The notes: a model not told the origin generated them from the letters alone. DNA of 64,000 bases from Mycobacterium sp. 236(2023) (GCF_029623955.1 NZ_JARSBP010000001.1:186001-250000), one strand, 5' to 3'; positions 1-9,462 are shown, counted from the stretch's first letter. Numbers and translations are program-made.

Positions 1-799
1 CGCGGTGGCCCAGCACCATCCAGCGGAACGCGCTCTGTGCCATGAAGTTCTGCGTGTAGGGGGGTTCCCACTTGCCGACGTACTCGTCCAGCGGCGGGTA
101 GCTCGCGTGCAGCACGATCGGCAGCCCGGCGGCTTCGACGTCGCGCCAGAACGGATCGAACTCGGGCAGGGCTGGGGAGCGCCAGCCGCGCAGACCGTTG
201 ACCGGGCCGGGTTTGATCAACGCCACCTTGGCGCCGTTGGCGAGCAGGTATTCAAGCTCGCGCTGGGCGCCGTCGACCTCGGAGAGGTTGATGATCGGCG
301 TGGAGAACACGCGGCCCTCGTAGTCGAATGTCCAGTGTTCGAGCATCCATTCGTTGAGCGCATGGATGACGGCCAATGTGAGCTCGGGATCGTCGGCGGT
401 GGCGTGCTCGATCAGGCTGGCCAGCGTGGGGTAGTTGAGTGCCTCGCGCACGCCCTGGCGGTCGAGTTCGGCGACCCGATCGGCGGGGTTGCGGGTGGCC
501 GCGGGTGCTTCGATCGCTGGGCCCTGCATCTCGCGCAGGGTCAGGCCCTCGGTGTTCTCACCTGCGAAGAACTTCTCGTGTGCGCCGGGCGCCGCGACCC
601 GCTCGAAGGTGGGGTTGGGGATGAAATCGGACACGTGGTTGTTGATGACGATCCGCGTATGACGGCCGAACTGCGCGAACTGCACCGCCCGGGAGAACTG
701 CTGCGGGAGGTATTTGGTCAGCGACTCCGGGGTCTCATACATGTGCTGATCGGAGTCGAAGATCGGCGCATCCCGGAACTGCTCGGTGGGGCGGGTCAT
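1..799 (-). CDS. Amidohydrolase (amidohydro_2 type), 3' end outside window
   Basis: The gene reads leftward from ATG at 799 and leaves the window without a stop. The product begins MTRPTEQFRDAPIFDSDQHM and continues in the style of mycobacterial amidohydro_2 metal-dependent hydrolases, which open with an Asp/His-rich strand (here DSDQHMYE) and later carry barrel strands such as a VALIKPG segment and an LHASYPP segment. These enzymes hydrolyse or decarboxylate ring or acyl substrates; the substrate here cannot be told. It follows a TetR gene on the same strand (gap 52 bp), which may control it. An open frame on the opposite strand over the same bases is a shadow, because only the minus frame gives a recognisable family. 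Confidence 0.85.
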   Translation of the reverse strand, partial: MTRPTEQFRDAPIFDSDQHMYETPESLTKYLPQQFSRAVQFAQFGRHTRIVINNHVSDFIPNPTFERVAAPGAHEKFFAGENTEGLTLREMQGPAIEAPAATRNPADRVAELDRQGVREALNYPTLASLIEHATADDPELTLAVIHALNEWMLEHWTFDYEGRVFSTPIINLSEVDGAQRELEYLLANGAKVALIKPGPVNGLRGWRSPALPEFDPFWRDVEAAGLPIVLHASYPPLDEYVGKWEPPYTQNFMAQSAFRWMVLGHR

Positions 800-802
800 G
801 GG

Positions 803-830
803 GCTACCTTACTGTAATGCCAACGGTAGC
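803..830. promoter_or_regulatory. Candidate operator, nested palindromes
   Basis: Outer arms GCTACC (803-808) and GGTAGC (825-830) enclose the short palindrome TTACTGTAA (809-817). It sits just upstream of the amidohydrolase start, where the neighbouring TetR protein could bind. The regulator-site pairing is inference. Confidence 0.35.
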
Positions 831-851
831 GGGTCCCGGACCGCTGATCGG

Positions 852-1439
852 TTACTCGGGCAGACCCTTGTCGAGGAGGTCGAGCGCGAGAAGGACGGCG
901 TCACTCGCCAGCGGTGACTCGTCGGCGGTCGCCATCATCACGCCGGTGATCGCGCCCGCGACAACCGGCACGATGGGATCTTCTCGGGGACGGTTCAACC
1001 GGACGGCTACCGCCTCGGCCAGAGCCCGCATGCTGTGGATGTACTCGTCATAGAGCGCGCCCTTGACGTCCGGCATCGTGTACATCAGATGTTGACGCGC
1101 CGTCATGAAGTCGAGTTCGTCGCGGTCCATGGTTCCGAAGACATGCATCAGCGCGTGGCGGTAGGCGGCCGCCGGGGACAACTCGGCCGGCGCCGCTTTG
1201 AAGGCCGTGCAGATCGGCTCGACGCATCGGTCGGAGACGAGCAGTGATTCCTTGGACGGGAAGTACCGGAAGAACGTCCGCGGCGATACGTCGGCAGCTC
1301 TGGCGATCTGTTCGACGGTCGTGTTCGCGTACCCGTTGGTCTCGAACAGGCGGAATGCTTCGCGAAGGACCGTCTCGCGGGTGCGCATCTTCTTGCGCTC
1401 CCGGAGGCTGGGTTGCTCCACCTCATACATACCGACCAT
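852..1439 (-). CDS. TetR/AcrR family transcriptional regulator
   Basis: This 195-residue protein has a typical TetR N-terminus: helix 1 near TRETVLREAFRLFETNGY, then an HTH around residues 35-60 with TTVEQIARAADVSPRTFFRYFPSKE. The C-terminal ligand domain is unassigned. ATG at 1439 is the first start; a second ATG three codons in cannot be excluded. It lies directly upstream of the amidohydrolase on the same strand, so self-regulation of a two-gene unit is likely. The ligand is unknown. Confidence 0.9.
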   Translation of the reverse strand: MVGMYEVEQPSLRERKKMRTRETVLREAFRLFETNGYANTTVEQIARAADVSPRTFFRYFPSKESLLVSDRCVEPICTAFKAAPAELSPAAAYRHALMHVFGTMDRDELDFMTARQHLMYTMPDVKGALYDEYIHSMRALAEAVAVRLNRPREDPIVPVVAGAITGVMMATADESPLASDAVLLALDLLDKGLPE

Positions 1440-1504
1440 TGTCGCAGCCAGATCAGGGTGCGCGTCGGCTGCGCCGCGGCGGAATTATGACGATCTGTTA
1501 AGGG

Positions 1505-2929
1505 TCACGGCCGTCCGCGCTTGCGGGGCGGCTTGCGTGTCGGGTCCACGACGATCCCGGCGGCCACCTCGAGGTCGTGCAGTGCGGGCTCGATCTGGTC
1601 GGCCAGGTCGGCGATGTCGCTGGCGATCTCCGGCGTGGTGATGAACCCGAAGTCGATCCAGCCGCAGTAGCTGAAGCACGTCACGTTCAGGGCGACGTCG
1701 AACAGCAGCGGCCCGAGCGGCATGAGGTGCTCGACGCGTGCGCCGCCGAGGTAGAGCGGGAAGGTTGGCCCGGGCACATTGCTGATGACGACGTTCATCG
1801 GCGCGATGTTGCTGCCGATCCCGCTCGCGGCGTACGCCCGCGACGCGAGCGCGAGCAAGCCCGGGGGTGTGGTCTCGGTGTAGCCCATGATCTGATGCGC
1901 GGTAAGGGCTTTCGTCATCTCCTTGGCGCCTTGCGTATAGGAGTAGATCGCCTTGATGCGCTCAGCCGGATCGGCAACGTCGGTGGCGAGCACCACTGTC
2001 ATCGCGTTGACCTGGTTGCCGACGGTGTCGTCGTTCTCCGACCGTGTCGAGACCGGGACCTGCGAAACCAGTGATTTGGCAGGCAATTCATCGCGCTCTT
2101 TGAGGTAGTTGCGCAGCGCGCCGGAGACCAACGCCAGCACCACGTCGTTGAGCTTCACGTCGAACGCCTGCTTGACGGCTTTGACCCGGTCCAGCGACAC
2201 GCTGGCGCCCGCCACTCGGCGGTGCGGTGAAATCGGGCCGTTGAAGCGAACTTTCGGCGCATCGAAGTAGCGGGGCGGCTTGTTGTCGATGTTGCGGACG
2301 GCGATCTGCTGGCGCACCGCCTGTTCGACGAGCCTGGCGATCCGGTACGGCGTCTTCACCCAGACGTTGACCAGACCGTTGACCGCCTGCACCTCCCGGC
2401 GCGGGGGTTTCATGCCGACCAGGGAGCGCGCCACGTCGATGGTCGCCTGACGCGGCTCCGGGGTGACGTCGAGCAGAATTTCGCTGAGGCCTGCGCCGGA
2501 CACTCCGTCGACGATCGCGTGGTGCATCTTGGTCACGACCGCGACGCGGCCGTTCTCGAGTCCTTCGATGAACCACAGTTCCCACAGCGGCTTTGACCGA
2601 TCGAGCTTGTACGACATCAGCCGGCCGACGAGTTCGTCGAACTCCTTCCTGCCGCCCGGTGACGGCACCGCGATCCGGCGGATGTGGAAGTCGACGTCGA
2701 TGTCCTCGTCCTCGACGAAGTACGGGCGGTCCAATCCCAGTGGTGCGCCCTCGACGCGCCACCGCAGCTGCGGCAACTCCGGCAACCGGCTGACGATCAG
2801 ATCGCGCACCAGATCGAAGCTGAAGGCCGGCGCCTCGGACGGATCGCACACCGCGATCGCACCGATATGCATGTGCCATTTGAGATTCTCAGCGAACCAG
2901 AAGGCGGCATCGACGCTGGACAATCGCAT
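1505..2929 (-). CDS. WS/DGAT family O-acyltransferase (wax ester / triacylglycerol synthase)
   Basis: This is a 474-residue protein, the normal size for the actinobacterial WS/DGAT family, which esterifies diacylglycerol or long-chain alcohols with acyl-CoA at the membrane to make storage lipid. The catalytic HHxxxDG motif is present as HHAIVDG at residues 136-142. The N-terminus [14 protein letters not shown] is the conserved family start, so ATG at 2929 is preferred over an upstream extension of 81 residues that is arginine-rich and unlike the family. The C-terminus ends in a basic tail ([10 protein letters not shown]). It is separated from the LacI gene upstream by 133 bp. Confidence 0.9.
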   Translation of the reverse strand: MRLSSVDAAFWFAENLKWHMHIGAIAVCDPSEAPAFSFDLVRDLIVSRLPELPQLRWRVEGAPLGLDRPYFVEDEDIDVDFHIRRIAVPSPGGRKEFDELVGRLMSYKLDRSKPLWELWFIEGLENGRVAVVTKMHHAIVDGVSGAGLSEILLDVTPEPRQATIDVARSLVGMKPPRREVQAVNGLVNVWVKTPYRIARLVEQAVRQQIAVRNIDNKPPRYFDAPKVRFNGPISPHRRVAGASVSLDRVKAVKQAFDVKLNDVVLALVSGALRNYLKERDELPAKSLVSQVPVSTRSENDDTVGNQVNAMTVVLATDVADPAERIKAIYSYTQGAKEMTKALTAHQIMGYTETTPPGLLALASRAYAASGIGSNIAPMNVVISNVPGPTFPLYLGGARVEHLMPLGPLLFDVALNVTCFSYCGWIDFGFITTPEIASDIADLADQIEPALHDLEVAAGIVVDPTRKPPRKRGRP

Positions 2930-2972
2930 CTGCAAGAGAGTACGGGCGCGCCGGTGGGAGCGACGTGGATTG

Positions 2973-2987
2973 GGGTGATTGTCACCC
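2973..2987. terminator. Small perfect hairpin after the LacI gene
   Basis: GGGTGA (2973-2978), a three-base loop and TCACCC (2982-2987) form a perfect hairpin between the stop of the LacI gene and the acyltransferase start. There is no U-tract, so a terminator role is only possible. Confidence 0.3.
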
Positions 2988-3062
2988 TTGCCGTCACCGA
3001 CCCGACATCTGATGCCATCGCCAGCCGCAGCACGGGCCGGATTCCAGCAAATGCGCCGGGCG

Positions 3063-4106
3063 TCAATTACGCGGGGGCGCAGTCGTTCCGCGCACGACGA
3101 GGGTCGGTTCGAGCACGACGTCCGCCGCGCGGGACGGCCCGTCGACGAGCATCTGGATGGCGAGGTCGACAACGTTGCCGGCGATCTCCTCGGCGTCCTG
3201 ATGGATCGTGGTCAGGTCGATGCGGGGGTTCTCCGACAGCCTGCTGTCGTCGTATCCCATCAACGACACCTGGCCGGGGACGTCGACACCCGCCCGGGTG
3301 AACACATCGAGAATGCCCAGGGCGCAGCGGTCGTTGCCCGCCAGCACGGCGGTGGGCAGTCCCCGTGCGGCCAGCATCGTGTGGGCCGCCGCGGCGCCGG
3401 CCTCCTCGTTGTGGGCGCCCGGTATCACCGTGACCTCGTCGGCGAGTCCGTGTGCGCGCATTGCATCGACATAGGCCTGCCGCCGGTCGGCCGACCCTGG
3501 ATCCATGCCGCCGTCGACGTGATGGATGCTGCGGTGTCCCAATCCGACGAGGTAGTCGATCGCCTGCCGAATTCCCGTGGAATCGTTGGTCCTCACCGAT
3601 GCCAGCGCGGCTTCGGTCGTGATCTCCCGAAGGCGGCGGCAGGCCACCACGACCGGAACCCGTTCGGCCAGATGATCGAAGAACGAGTCCTCCGCTCTGG
3701 GACCGAGCAGGATCAGCGCGCCGCATCGATGGCTGAGAAGCGAGTCGCAGACGGCCGCTTCGGTGCGGTCGGGGAGGTTGGCCGACAACAGCACCTCGTA
3801 GCCCAACTTCTCGGCCGCCGGGTAGATGTGGGTGACGAGTTCGGATTCGAAGAGCTGACGGATGTCACTCATGACGCCGAGCGTTCTGCTGCGGCCCTGC
3901 GCGAGCAGCCGAGCCGCCGAATCCGGGCGGTAGCCGATCTCTTCGGCGATCGCGAGCACCCGCTGCCGTGTCTCGTCGCTGGCACCGGGCTTGCCGTCGA
4001 GGATGAACGACACCAGCGTCCGTGACACTCCTGCCCGTTGCGCGACATCGGCCATCGTGGGTCGGCCTGACGTCGCGTTAGGGCGGCGACGGCGAGGTGT
4101 GCTCAC
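3063..4106 (-). CDS. LacI family repressor of carbohydrate module A
   Basis: This 347-residue protein starts with a LacI HTH ([20 protein letters not shown]) and hinge helix ([12 protein letters not shown]), followed by a periplasmic-binding-protein-like effector domain. I chose GTG at 4106 because AAGGA lies about nine bases upstream on the minus strand; a longer frame to 4142 overlaps the putative -35 and has no such signal. It is divergent from the MFS/inositol genes, with a tandem palindrome between them, so it very likely represses that operon and perhaps itself. The effector is unknown; an inositol or keto-inositol is suggested by the controlled genes. Confidence 0.9.
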   Translation of the reverse strand: MSTPRRRRPNATSGRPTMADVAQRAGVSRTLVSFILDGKPGASDETRQRVLAIAEEIGYRPDSAARLLAQGRSRTLGVMSDIRQLFESELVTHIYPAAEKLGYEVLLSANLPDRTEAAVCDSLLSHRCGALILLGPRAEDSFFDHLAERVPVVVACRRLREITTEAALASVRTNDSTGIRQAIDYLVGLGHRSIHHVDGGMDPGSADRRQAYVDAMRAHGLADEVTVIPGAHNEEAGAAAAHTMLAARGLPTAVLAGNDRCALGILDVFTRAGVDVPGQVSLMGYDDSRLSENPRIDLTTIHQDAEEIAGNVVDLAIQMLVDGPSRAADVVLEPTLVVRGTTAPPRN

Positions 4107-4133
4107 GGGCGGGATCCTTCGGACGAGTGACGG

Positions 4134-4163
4134 TTGACACATCTACGGAGTGCGGTTCATAGT
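4134..4163 (+). promoter_or_regulatory. Promoter of module A
   Basis: A perfect TTGACA (4134-4139), an 18-bp spacer and CATAGT (4158-4163) precede the MFS gene. The same hexamers with the same spacing occur at 11612-11641 in front of module B. This is sigma-A-like by sequence. Confidence 0.65.
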
Positions 4164-4168
4164 AATCC

Positions 4169-4194
4169 TTACGCGCGTTACTAACGCGCGTTAG
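4169..4194. promoter_or_regulatory. Tandem LacI-type operator
   Basis: CTAACGCGCGTTAG (4181-4194) is a perfect 14-bp palindrome with the central CG typical of LacI operators. A near-copy TTACGCGCGTTA (4169-4180) abuts it. Both lie just downstream of the -10, where bound repressor would block transcription. Binding by the adjacent LacI protein is inference. Confidence 0.7.
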
Positions 4195-4214
4195 TCAGAG
4201 AAACGAGGAACCCG

Positions 4215-5633
4215 ATGTCCGTACAGGCCCCACCCGAACGCTCGGGTCGCTTCCTGACGAAGCTCACCGTCATCGCCACCCTCGGCGGACTTCTCTTCGG
4301 CTACGACACCGGCGTCATCTCCGGTGCCCTGCTCTACATGAAGGACGACCTGGGGCTGTCCGCGTTCGGTGAGGCCACCGTGGTCAGCTCTCTGCTGTTC
4401 CCCGGCGCGGCCTTCGGGGCGCTGTTCGGTGGCCGCGTCGCCGACCGGATCGGCCGCAAGCGCACCCTGCTGGTGTGCGCCGGCCTGTTCCTCGTCGGCG
4501 CGATCGGCTGTGCGTTAGCGCCCAACGTGCAGATCATGGTCGCCGCCCGCATCATCCTCGGACTCGGCGTCGGTGCCGCCGCGGTCACGTGCCCGCTGTA
4601 TCTGGCCGAGATGGCGCCCGCCGACCGGCGCGGCCGCATGGTCACCATCAACGAGCTGATGATCGTCACCGGTCAGATGCTCGCCTTCGCCACCAACGCC
4701 CTGCTCGACCACCTCGTCCACGACCCGCACGTGTGGCGCACCATGCTCGCCGTCGCCGCGGTTCCCGCGGTCGCGCTGCTGATCGGCATGCTGATCCTCC
4801 CCGACTCACCACGCTGGTACGCCCTCAAGGGCCGGCTGCCGGAGGCACAGAAGGTGTTGTCGCTCAGCCGGACTCCCGCCGAAGCCGAAACCGAGTACGC
4901 CGTCGTCGTCGAACACACCAACCACATGCTCAAGACCACCCGTACCCCGTTCTCGGTGATCCGCGACGTGCCGTGGATCCGGCGTGTGGTGCTGATCGGA
5001 TGCGGGCTCGCGATCGTGCAGCAGGCCACCGGCATCAACACGGTGAACTATTACGCCCCAACCATTCTGGAGCAGAGCGGGCTCGGAGTCAGCGCCGCGC
5101 TCGTCGCGACGATCGCCGTCGGCGTGACATCGGTCGTCACCACGATCATCGGCATCGTCCTGCTCGGCTACATCGGCCGCCGCACCATGCTGCTCATCGG
5201 CTTCGCCGGCGTCGCCGCGTCCCAGGCCGCACTCGCCGCGACATTCCTGTTGCCGGAGAACACCGCACGCAGCTACTTCATTCTCGGCTGCATGGTGCTG
5301 TTCGTCGGGTTCGTGCAGATGTTCATCGGCACCTGCGTATGGCTGTTGCTCTCGGAAATCTTCCCGCTGTCGGTACGCGGCTTCGCCATGGGCATCGCGG
5401 TGTTCGTGCTGTGGTGCACCAACGCCGTCATCTCATTCCTGTTCCCGCTGCTCAACAGTGCGCTCGGTTCCACCGGCACATTCGCACTCTTCGTACTGAT
5501 CAACATCGGCTCGTTCGTCTTCGTGAAGCGCACCGTTCCCGAAACCAAGGGCACCTCGCTGGAGCAGCTCGAAGAGCGTCTCGAAGCGATGGGCACCGCC
5601 TCAACCCTGAACTCTGAAAGGACAGCAGTATGA
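4215..5633 (+). CDS. Sugar-porter MFS transporter, IolT-like
   Basis: This 472-residue, 12-helix permease carries the sugar-porter hallmarks: LFGYDTGVISGALL in helix 1, GRVADRIGRKRTLL after helix 2, PLYLAEMAPADRRGRM, PDSPRWY in the mid loop and PETKGTSLEQLEERL at the C-terminus. Proton-coupled importers of this type include the myo-inositol carrier IolT and xylose/arabinose porters. GAGGAA at about 4205 serves ATG 4215. Its stop overlaps the start of the next gene by ATGA. Context with inositol-type enzymes points to an inositol or related polyol as substrate, which is inference. Confidence 0.88.
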   Translation: MSVQAPPERSGRFLTKLTVIATLGGLLFGYDTGVISGALLYMKDDLGLSAFGEATVVSSLLFPGAAFGALFGGRVADRIGRKRTLLVCAGLFLVGAIGCALAPNVQIMVAARIILGLGVGAAAVTCPLYLAEMAPADRRGRMVTINELMIVTGQMLAFATNALLDHLVHDPHVWRTMLAVAAVPAVALLIGMLILPDSPRWYALKGRLPEAQKVLSLSRTPAEAETEYAVVVEHTNHMLKTTRTPFSVIRDVPWIRRVVLIGCGLAIVQQATGINTVNYYAPTILEQSGLGVSAALVATIAVGVTSVVTTIIGIVLLGYIGRRTMLLIGFAGVAASQAALAATFLLPENTARSYFILGCMVLFVGFVQMFIGTCVWLLLSEIFPLSVRGFAMGIAVFVLWCTNAVISFLFPLLNSALGSTGTFALFVLINIGSFVFVKRTVPETKGTSLEQLEERLEAMGTASTLNSERTAV

Positions 5634-6535
5634 GCACTATTCGCGTCGGATCCGCCCCGGACTCATGGGGTGTCTGGTTCCCCGACGATCCGCAGCAGAC
5701 GCCCTACACACGGTTCCTGGACGAGGTAGCCGCATCCGGCTATGAGTGGATCGAGCTGGGCCCCTACGGATATCTGCCCACCGACCCGTCGCAGCTCTCC
5801 GATGAGCTAGCCGCCCGTGGCCTGAAGCTTTCGGCGGGTACGGTGTTCGAGCATTTGCATCAGGATGATTCGTGGTCGGCGGTGTGGAAGCAGATCGAGG
5901 ACGTCGCGAAACTGACCGCCGCGGTCGGCGGCAAGCATGTCGTCGTGATCCCCGAGATGTGGCGCGACCCCGCCACCGGTCAGGTACTCGAAGACCGCAA
6001 TCTCACCGAGGCGCAGTGGGCCAAGAAGACCGGCGGCATGAACGATCTCGGTAAGGCGATGTTCGAAACGTACGGTGTGCGAGCGCAATACCACCCACAC
6101 GCCGACTCTCACGTCGACACCGAGGAGAACGTCTACCGCTTCCTCGACGGCACCGACGGTGCGTTCGTGAACCTGTGCCTGGACACCGGGCACATCTCCT
6201 ACTGCGGTGGGGACAACATCGCCATCATCCGCCGCGCCCCTGAGCGCATCGGGTACCTGCATCTCAAGCAGGTGGACCCGGAGGTGCGTGCCAAGGTCGA
6301 AGCGGAGGATCTCCCGTTCGGCGAGGCCGTCAAGCTCGGTGCGATGACCGAACCACCCCTGGGCATTCCGGAGATGCCGCCGCTGCTGGCCGAGGTGGAG
6401 AAGCTCGGCATCGACGTGTTCGCGATCGTCGAGCAGGACATGTACCCCTGCGAGGTCGACGCGCCCCTGCCCATCGCCAAGCGCACCCGCAGTTACCTCG
6501 GGTCCTGCGGCATCCCGTCCGTCACGTTCAACTAG
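5630..6535 (+). CDS. TIM-barrel sugar isomerase/dehydratase, IolE-like
   Basis: This 301-residue protein belongs to the AP-endonuclease-2-type (xylose-isomerase-like) TIM-barrel family. It opens VGSAPDSWGVWFPDD and has the barrel pieces IELGPYGYLP, HPHADSHVDTEE, LDTGHISYCGGD and HLKQVDPE, supplying the usual Glu/Asp/His metal ligands. Members include inosose dehydratase IolE and keto-sugar lyases. It is translationally coupled to the transporter (4-bp overlap) and followed after 8 bp by the dehydrogenase. Dehydration of a keto-inositol made by the neighbouring enzyme is the simplest reading; the exact reaction is not provable from sequence. Confidence 0.8.
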   Translation: MSTIRVGSAPDSWGVWFPDDPQQTPYTRFLDEVAASGYEWIELGPYGYLPTDPSQLSDELAARGLKLSAGTVFEHLHQDDSWSAVWKQIEDVAKLTAAVGGKHVVVIPEMWRDPATGQVLEDRNLTEAQWAKKTGGMNDLGKAMFETYGVRAQYHPHADSHVDTEENVYRFLDGTDGAFVNLCLDTGHISYCGGDNIAIIRRAPERIGYLHLKQVDPEVRAKVEAEDLPFGEAVKLGAMTEPPLGIPEMPPLLAEVEKLGIDVFAIVEQDMYPCEVDAPLPIAKRTRSYLGSCGIPSVTFN

Positions 6536-6543
6536 GAGAATCC

Positions 6544-7575
6544 ATGTCCGACTTGCGTATTGCCGTGCTGGGCGTCGGCCTGATGGGTGCCGACCACGTG
6601 GCGCGCATCGCCTCCCGGATCTCCGGGGCCCGGGTCGCCGTCGTCAACGACTTCGTCGCGGAGAAGGCCGAGCAGATCGCCGCCGAGATCGACGGCTGCC
6701 GCGCGATCGCCGATCCGCTCGATGCCATCGCCGACGCGGGTGTGGATGCCGTCGTCCTCGCCACGCCCGGCCCGACCCACGAGAAGCAGCTGCTCGCCTG
6801 CCTGGAGCATCGCAAGCCGGTGCTGTGCGAGAAGCCGCTGACCACTGATGTCGAGACGTCCCTCGAGGTGGTGCGCCGCGAGGCCGAGCTCGGAATCCGG
6901 TTGATCCAGGTGGGTTTCATGCGGCGCTTCGACGACGAGTACATGGCGCTCAAGGCACTGCTCGACGGCGGCGAACTCGGCAGCCCGCTGGTTTTGCACT
7001 GCGTGCACCGCAACCCGGCCGTCCCCGACCATTTCGACTCCGTGATGACGGTGCGCGACTCCCTGGTCCACGAAGTCGACGTCACCCGCTTCCTGTTCGG
7101 TGAGGAGATCGAGTCCATCCAGATCGTCAAACCGGCACCGAACGGACTCGCCCGCGAAGGCCTGTTCGATCCGCAGATCGCGATCCTGCGCACGGCCGGT
7201 GGCCGGCACGTCGACGTCGAGCTGTTCGTCACCACCGGGGTCGCCTACGAGGTGCGCACCGAGCTCGTCGCCGAAAAGGGCAGCGCCATGATCGGTCTCG
7301 ACGTGGGGATGGTCCGCAAGAGCGCCCCCGGCCATTGGGGCGGGACGATCACGCCGGGCTTCAAAGAGCGCTTCGGCCGTGCCTACGACACCGAGATCCA
7401 GCGGTGGGTCGACGCGGTGCGGCGCGGGTCTGCGACCGGTGACTACACCGACGGTCCCACCGCCTGGGACGGCTACGCCGCAACCGCCGTCTGTGAGGCG
7501 GGCGTGCAGGCACTGCAGTCCGGTCAACCCGTCGCGGTCACGATGGTCGACCGCGCCTCGATCCCGGGGGCCTGA
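6544..7575 (+). CDS. iolG: Gfo/Idh/MocA oxidoreductase, inositol 2-dehydrogenase-like
   Basis: The 343-residue NAD(P)-dependent enzyme has a Rossmann start (AVLGVGLMGADHVARI), the conserved EKPL with catalytic Lys (CEKPLTTD) and a helix with HEVDVTRFLFGE that fits the substrate His/Asp pair of IolG-type enzymes. Family members oxidise myo-inositol or other cyclic sugars to the 2-keto form. It sits between two TIM-barrel genes and 8 bp after the first, with GGAGAA as ribosome site. The iolG symbol is by family resemblance and context; another polyol could be the true substrate. Confidence 0.78.
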   Translation: MSDLRIAVLGVGLMGADHVARIASRISGARVAVVNDFVAEKAEQIAAEIDGCRAIADPLDAIADAGVDAVVLATPGPTHEKQLLACLEHRKPVLCEKPLTTDVETSLEVVRREAELGIRLIQVGFMRRFDDEYMALKALLDGGELGSPLVLHCVHRNPAVPDHFDSVMTVRDSLVHEVDVTRFLFGEEIESIQIVKPAPNGLAREGLFDPQIAILRTAGGRHVDVELFVTTGVAYEVRTELVAEKGSAMIGLDVGMVRKSAPGHWGGTITPGFKERFGRAYDTEIQRWVDAVRRGSATGDYTDGPTAWDGYAATAVCEAGVQALQSGQPVAVTMVDRASIPGA

Positions 7576-7577
7576 CC

Positions 7578-8450
7578 ATGAAGATCGCACTGGATCCCAC
7601 ACCGTTCCACCACGATTACGAACTACTCCAGTTCCCCTCTCTTGTCGCCGAATTGGGGTACGAACACCTGCAGCTCACGCCACACCGGGACTTCATCCCA
7701 TTCTTCAACCATCCGCGCGCTGATGATGATCTGGTCGCGAAGTTCCGCAAGGCCTGTGCCGATGCCGGTGTGGGGATTGCGTCGGTGTTGCCGGTGTTGC
7801 GGTGGTCAGGTCCCGACGAGGACGCTCGCGAAGCGGCGGTGCGGTCTTGGAAGCGGGTTGTGCAGATCACCGTCGATCTTGGCGTGAACGTCATCAACAC
7901 CGAGTTCTCCGGCCGGCCGGAGAAGGCGGAGGAGTCCGAGCGAGCGTTCTTCCGGTCGATGGAAGAACTCGTGCCGATCTTCGAACGGGAAGGCATCGAT
8001 GTGCGCATCGATCCGCATCCCGATGATTTCGTCGAGGACGGATTGGAGGCGCTGCGCATCATCCGCGGCGTCAACTCCCCGAACATCGGCATGGTGTACG
8101 TCGCGTGCCACACGTTCCATATGGGCGGCGGGATGGCCGAGATCATGGCTGCGGCCGGGGACAAGCTTCGCCTGGTCCACGTGGCGGACACGATGGATCA
8201 CCATCGCTCGCATGGTTTGCGGTACATCACCAACCCGCCGGGGAATCCGGTGCGGGTACACCAGCACCTCAAGATCGGCGATGGCGATGTCGATTGGGAT
8301 GAGTTCTTCGGCGGCCTGGCCAAGCTCGGCTTCTACGACCGAGACGACACCGTGATGGTGTCGTCAGTGTTCGCCGAAGACGAAGCGGCTCATGACGTCT
8401 CGCGCTACCAGCTCAAGACCATGACGGAGTACGTCAACAAGTACCGCTGA
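7578..8450 (+). CDS. IolH-like TIM-barrel isomerase/epimerase, copy 1
   Basis: This 290-residue TIM-barrel protein is of the sugar phosphate isomerase/epimerase family, resembling corynebacterial IolH. Visible ligand-bearing strands are NTEFSGRP, RIDPHPDDFVEDG, HVADTMDHH and HQHLKIGDGDVDWDEF. It starts 2 bp after the dehydrogenase stop and closes module A. It has a paralogue at 14910-15782 of equal length. The first 123 bp differ at 36 positions between the copies, whereas the next 684 bp differ at only six, so this gene is a mosaic. The reaction is unassigned; IolH proteins are accessory to inositol catabolism. Confidence 0.82.
   Translation: MKIALDPTPFHHDYELLQFPSLVAELGYEHLQLTPHRDFIPFFNHPRADDDLVAKFRKACADAGVGIASVLPVLRWSGPDEDAREAAVRSWKRVVQITVDLGVNVINTEFSGRPEKAEESERAFFRSMEELVPIFEREGIDVRIDPHPDDFVEDGLEALRIIRGVNSPNIGMVYVACHTFHMGGGMAEIMAAAGDKLRLVHVADTMDHHRSHGLRYITNPPGNPVRVHQHLKIGDGDVDWDEFFGGLAKLGFYDRDDTVMVSSVFAEDEAAHDVSRYQLKTMTEYVNKYR
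7701..8384 (+). repeat. Near-identical duplicated core, copy 1 (recombination tract)
   Basis: This 684-bp stretch matches 15033-15716 at 678 positions with no gaps (constant offset 7332). The mismatches are single bases at codons scattered through the tract. Identity falls abruptly to about 71% upstream of 7701 and also drops after 8384. Confidence 0.95.
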
Positions 8451-8455
8451 CCAAC

Positions 8456-8518
8456 CGCCGAAACTGAACCTGCGCAGGTGCGCACTCGCACTTTCGCTGC
8501 ACAGGTTCAGTTTCGGCG
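8456..8518. repeat. Structured 61-nt intergenic hairpin element, copy 1
   Basis: A perfect 17-bp inverted repeat (8456-8472 with 8502-8518) closes a loop that begins CGCAGGT and contains CACTCGCAC. Inside it GCAG and CTGC pair again. It lies between two convergent genes and its right arm covers the 3' end of the LysR gene, a bidirectional-terminator position. A second copy with the same loop and compensatory stem changes is at 60273-60333. Confidence 0.85.
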
Positions 8519-9388
8519 AGAAGCCTCGACGAGTGCGTCGATGAACTCGGTGACCAACACGTCGGAGTCGGTGCGGTAGAGCGCACTCATCGCGATCGTC
8601 AGCGGTGAGCGGACGCGGACACTGGCGATAGCGTCGTAACCCGCCACCGAACTCGCGGGCACAAGTGCCACGCCGAGGCCCGCGGCGACCATCGAGAGTT
8701 GACTGCTGATCGATTGCGCCAAATGCTTTGCCTGCGGGGTGAACCCGGCGTCCCGGCAACAGGCGGCGACCTGATCATGGTAGTCGGGCGTGCCACCCCG
8801 CGGAATCCACACCCATGGCAGGTCGGCGGCTGACGCGAGATCGGTGCCGACCGCTCGCGGAAGGCGCCATCCCGCAGGGGCGGCCAGCACGAACGGTTCG
8901 CTGGTCAGCGTCACGTGGTGCAGCCATGGCCGAGCCGGTCCGTGGCGGACGACGGCGATGTCGATCTCACGGCGCGCCAACAACTCCGAACCGTAGTGGG
9001 TGTCCACCTCGCGGACGCTGACGTCCACGTTGGGTCGCGACTGGCCATGCAAAGCAAGCGCTTTGGGCAATACGGAAGTGAAGGCCGTGGACACCGCCCC
9101 GATGCGCAGTTCACCGAGTTGTCCCTCGGCGGCAAGTCGCGTCGCGGACTCGGCGTCCTGCGCGGCGGCGACGAGGCGTCGGCAGCGTTCCAAGAAGACT
9201 GTCCCTGCCGGGGTCACGACGACATGACGCGTCGTCCGGTTGAGCAGGAGCACTCCGAGCCGCTTCTCTATTGCCTTGACCGCAGCAGACAGGGGCGGCT
9301 GCGACATCTGCAGCCGCTCGGCCGCCCTGCCGAAGTTCAGTTCTTCCGCCACGGCGATGAAGTACCGGGCTTCGCGAACCTCAAGCAT
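8507..9388 (-). CDS. LysR family transcriptional regulator
   Basis: This 293-residue protein has the LysR winged HTH at residues 1-60 (MLEVREARYFIAVAEELNFG, then AERLQMSQPPLSAAVKAIE) followed by the two-lobed effector domain. It is divergent from an MFS transporter gene 74 bp away, the standard layout for a LysR activator and its target. The 3' end runs into the inverted repeat shared with the converging IolH-like gene. The effector is unknown. Confidence 0.92.
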   Translation of the reverse strand: MLEVREARYFIAVAEELNFGRAAERLQMSQPPLSAAVKAIEKRLGVLLLNRTTRHVVVTPAGTVFLERCRRLVAAAQDAESATRLAAEGQLGELRIGAVSTAFTSVLPKALALHGQSRPNVDVSVREVDTHYGSELLARREIDIAVVRHGPARPWLHHVTLTSEPFVLAAPAGWRLPRAVGTDLASAADLPWVWIPRGGTPDYHDQVAACCRDAGFTPQAKHLAQSISSQLSMVAAGLGVALVPASSVAGYDAIASVRVRSPLTIAMSALYRTDSDVLVTEFIDALVEASRRN

Positions 9389-9401
9389 TGATACTCACTG
9401 C

Positions 9402-9418
9402 CTATAACTGAAAGATAG
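9402..9418. promoter_or_regulatory. LysR-type binding dyad
   Basis: CTAT (9402-9405) and ATAG (9415-9418) flank nine bases and give the T-N11-A pattern (T9403, A9415) of LysR boxes. It lies in the intergenic region between the LysR gene and the divergent transporter. Confidence 0.55.
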
Positions 9419-9462
9419 AATCGGACCTTCACACGATAAATGATGTTCGGTGCAATGGTCGG

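Noticed and set aside
5..817. Open frame of 270 codons on the plus strand
   Set aside because: The minus frame over the same bases gives a clear amidohydrolase; the plus translation has no family features.
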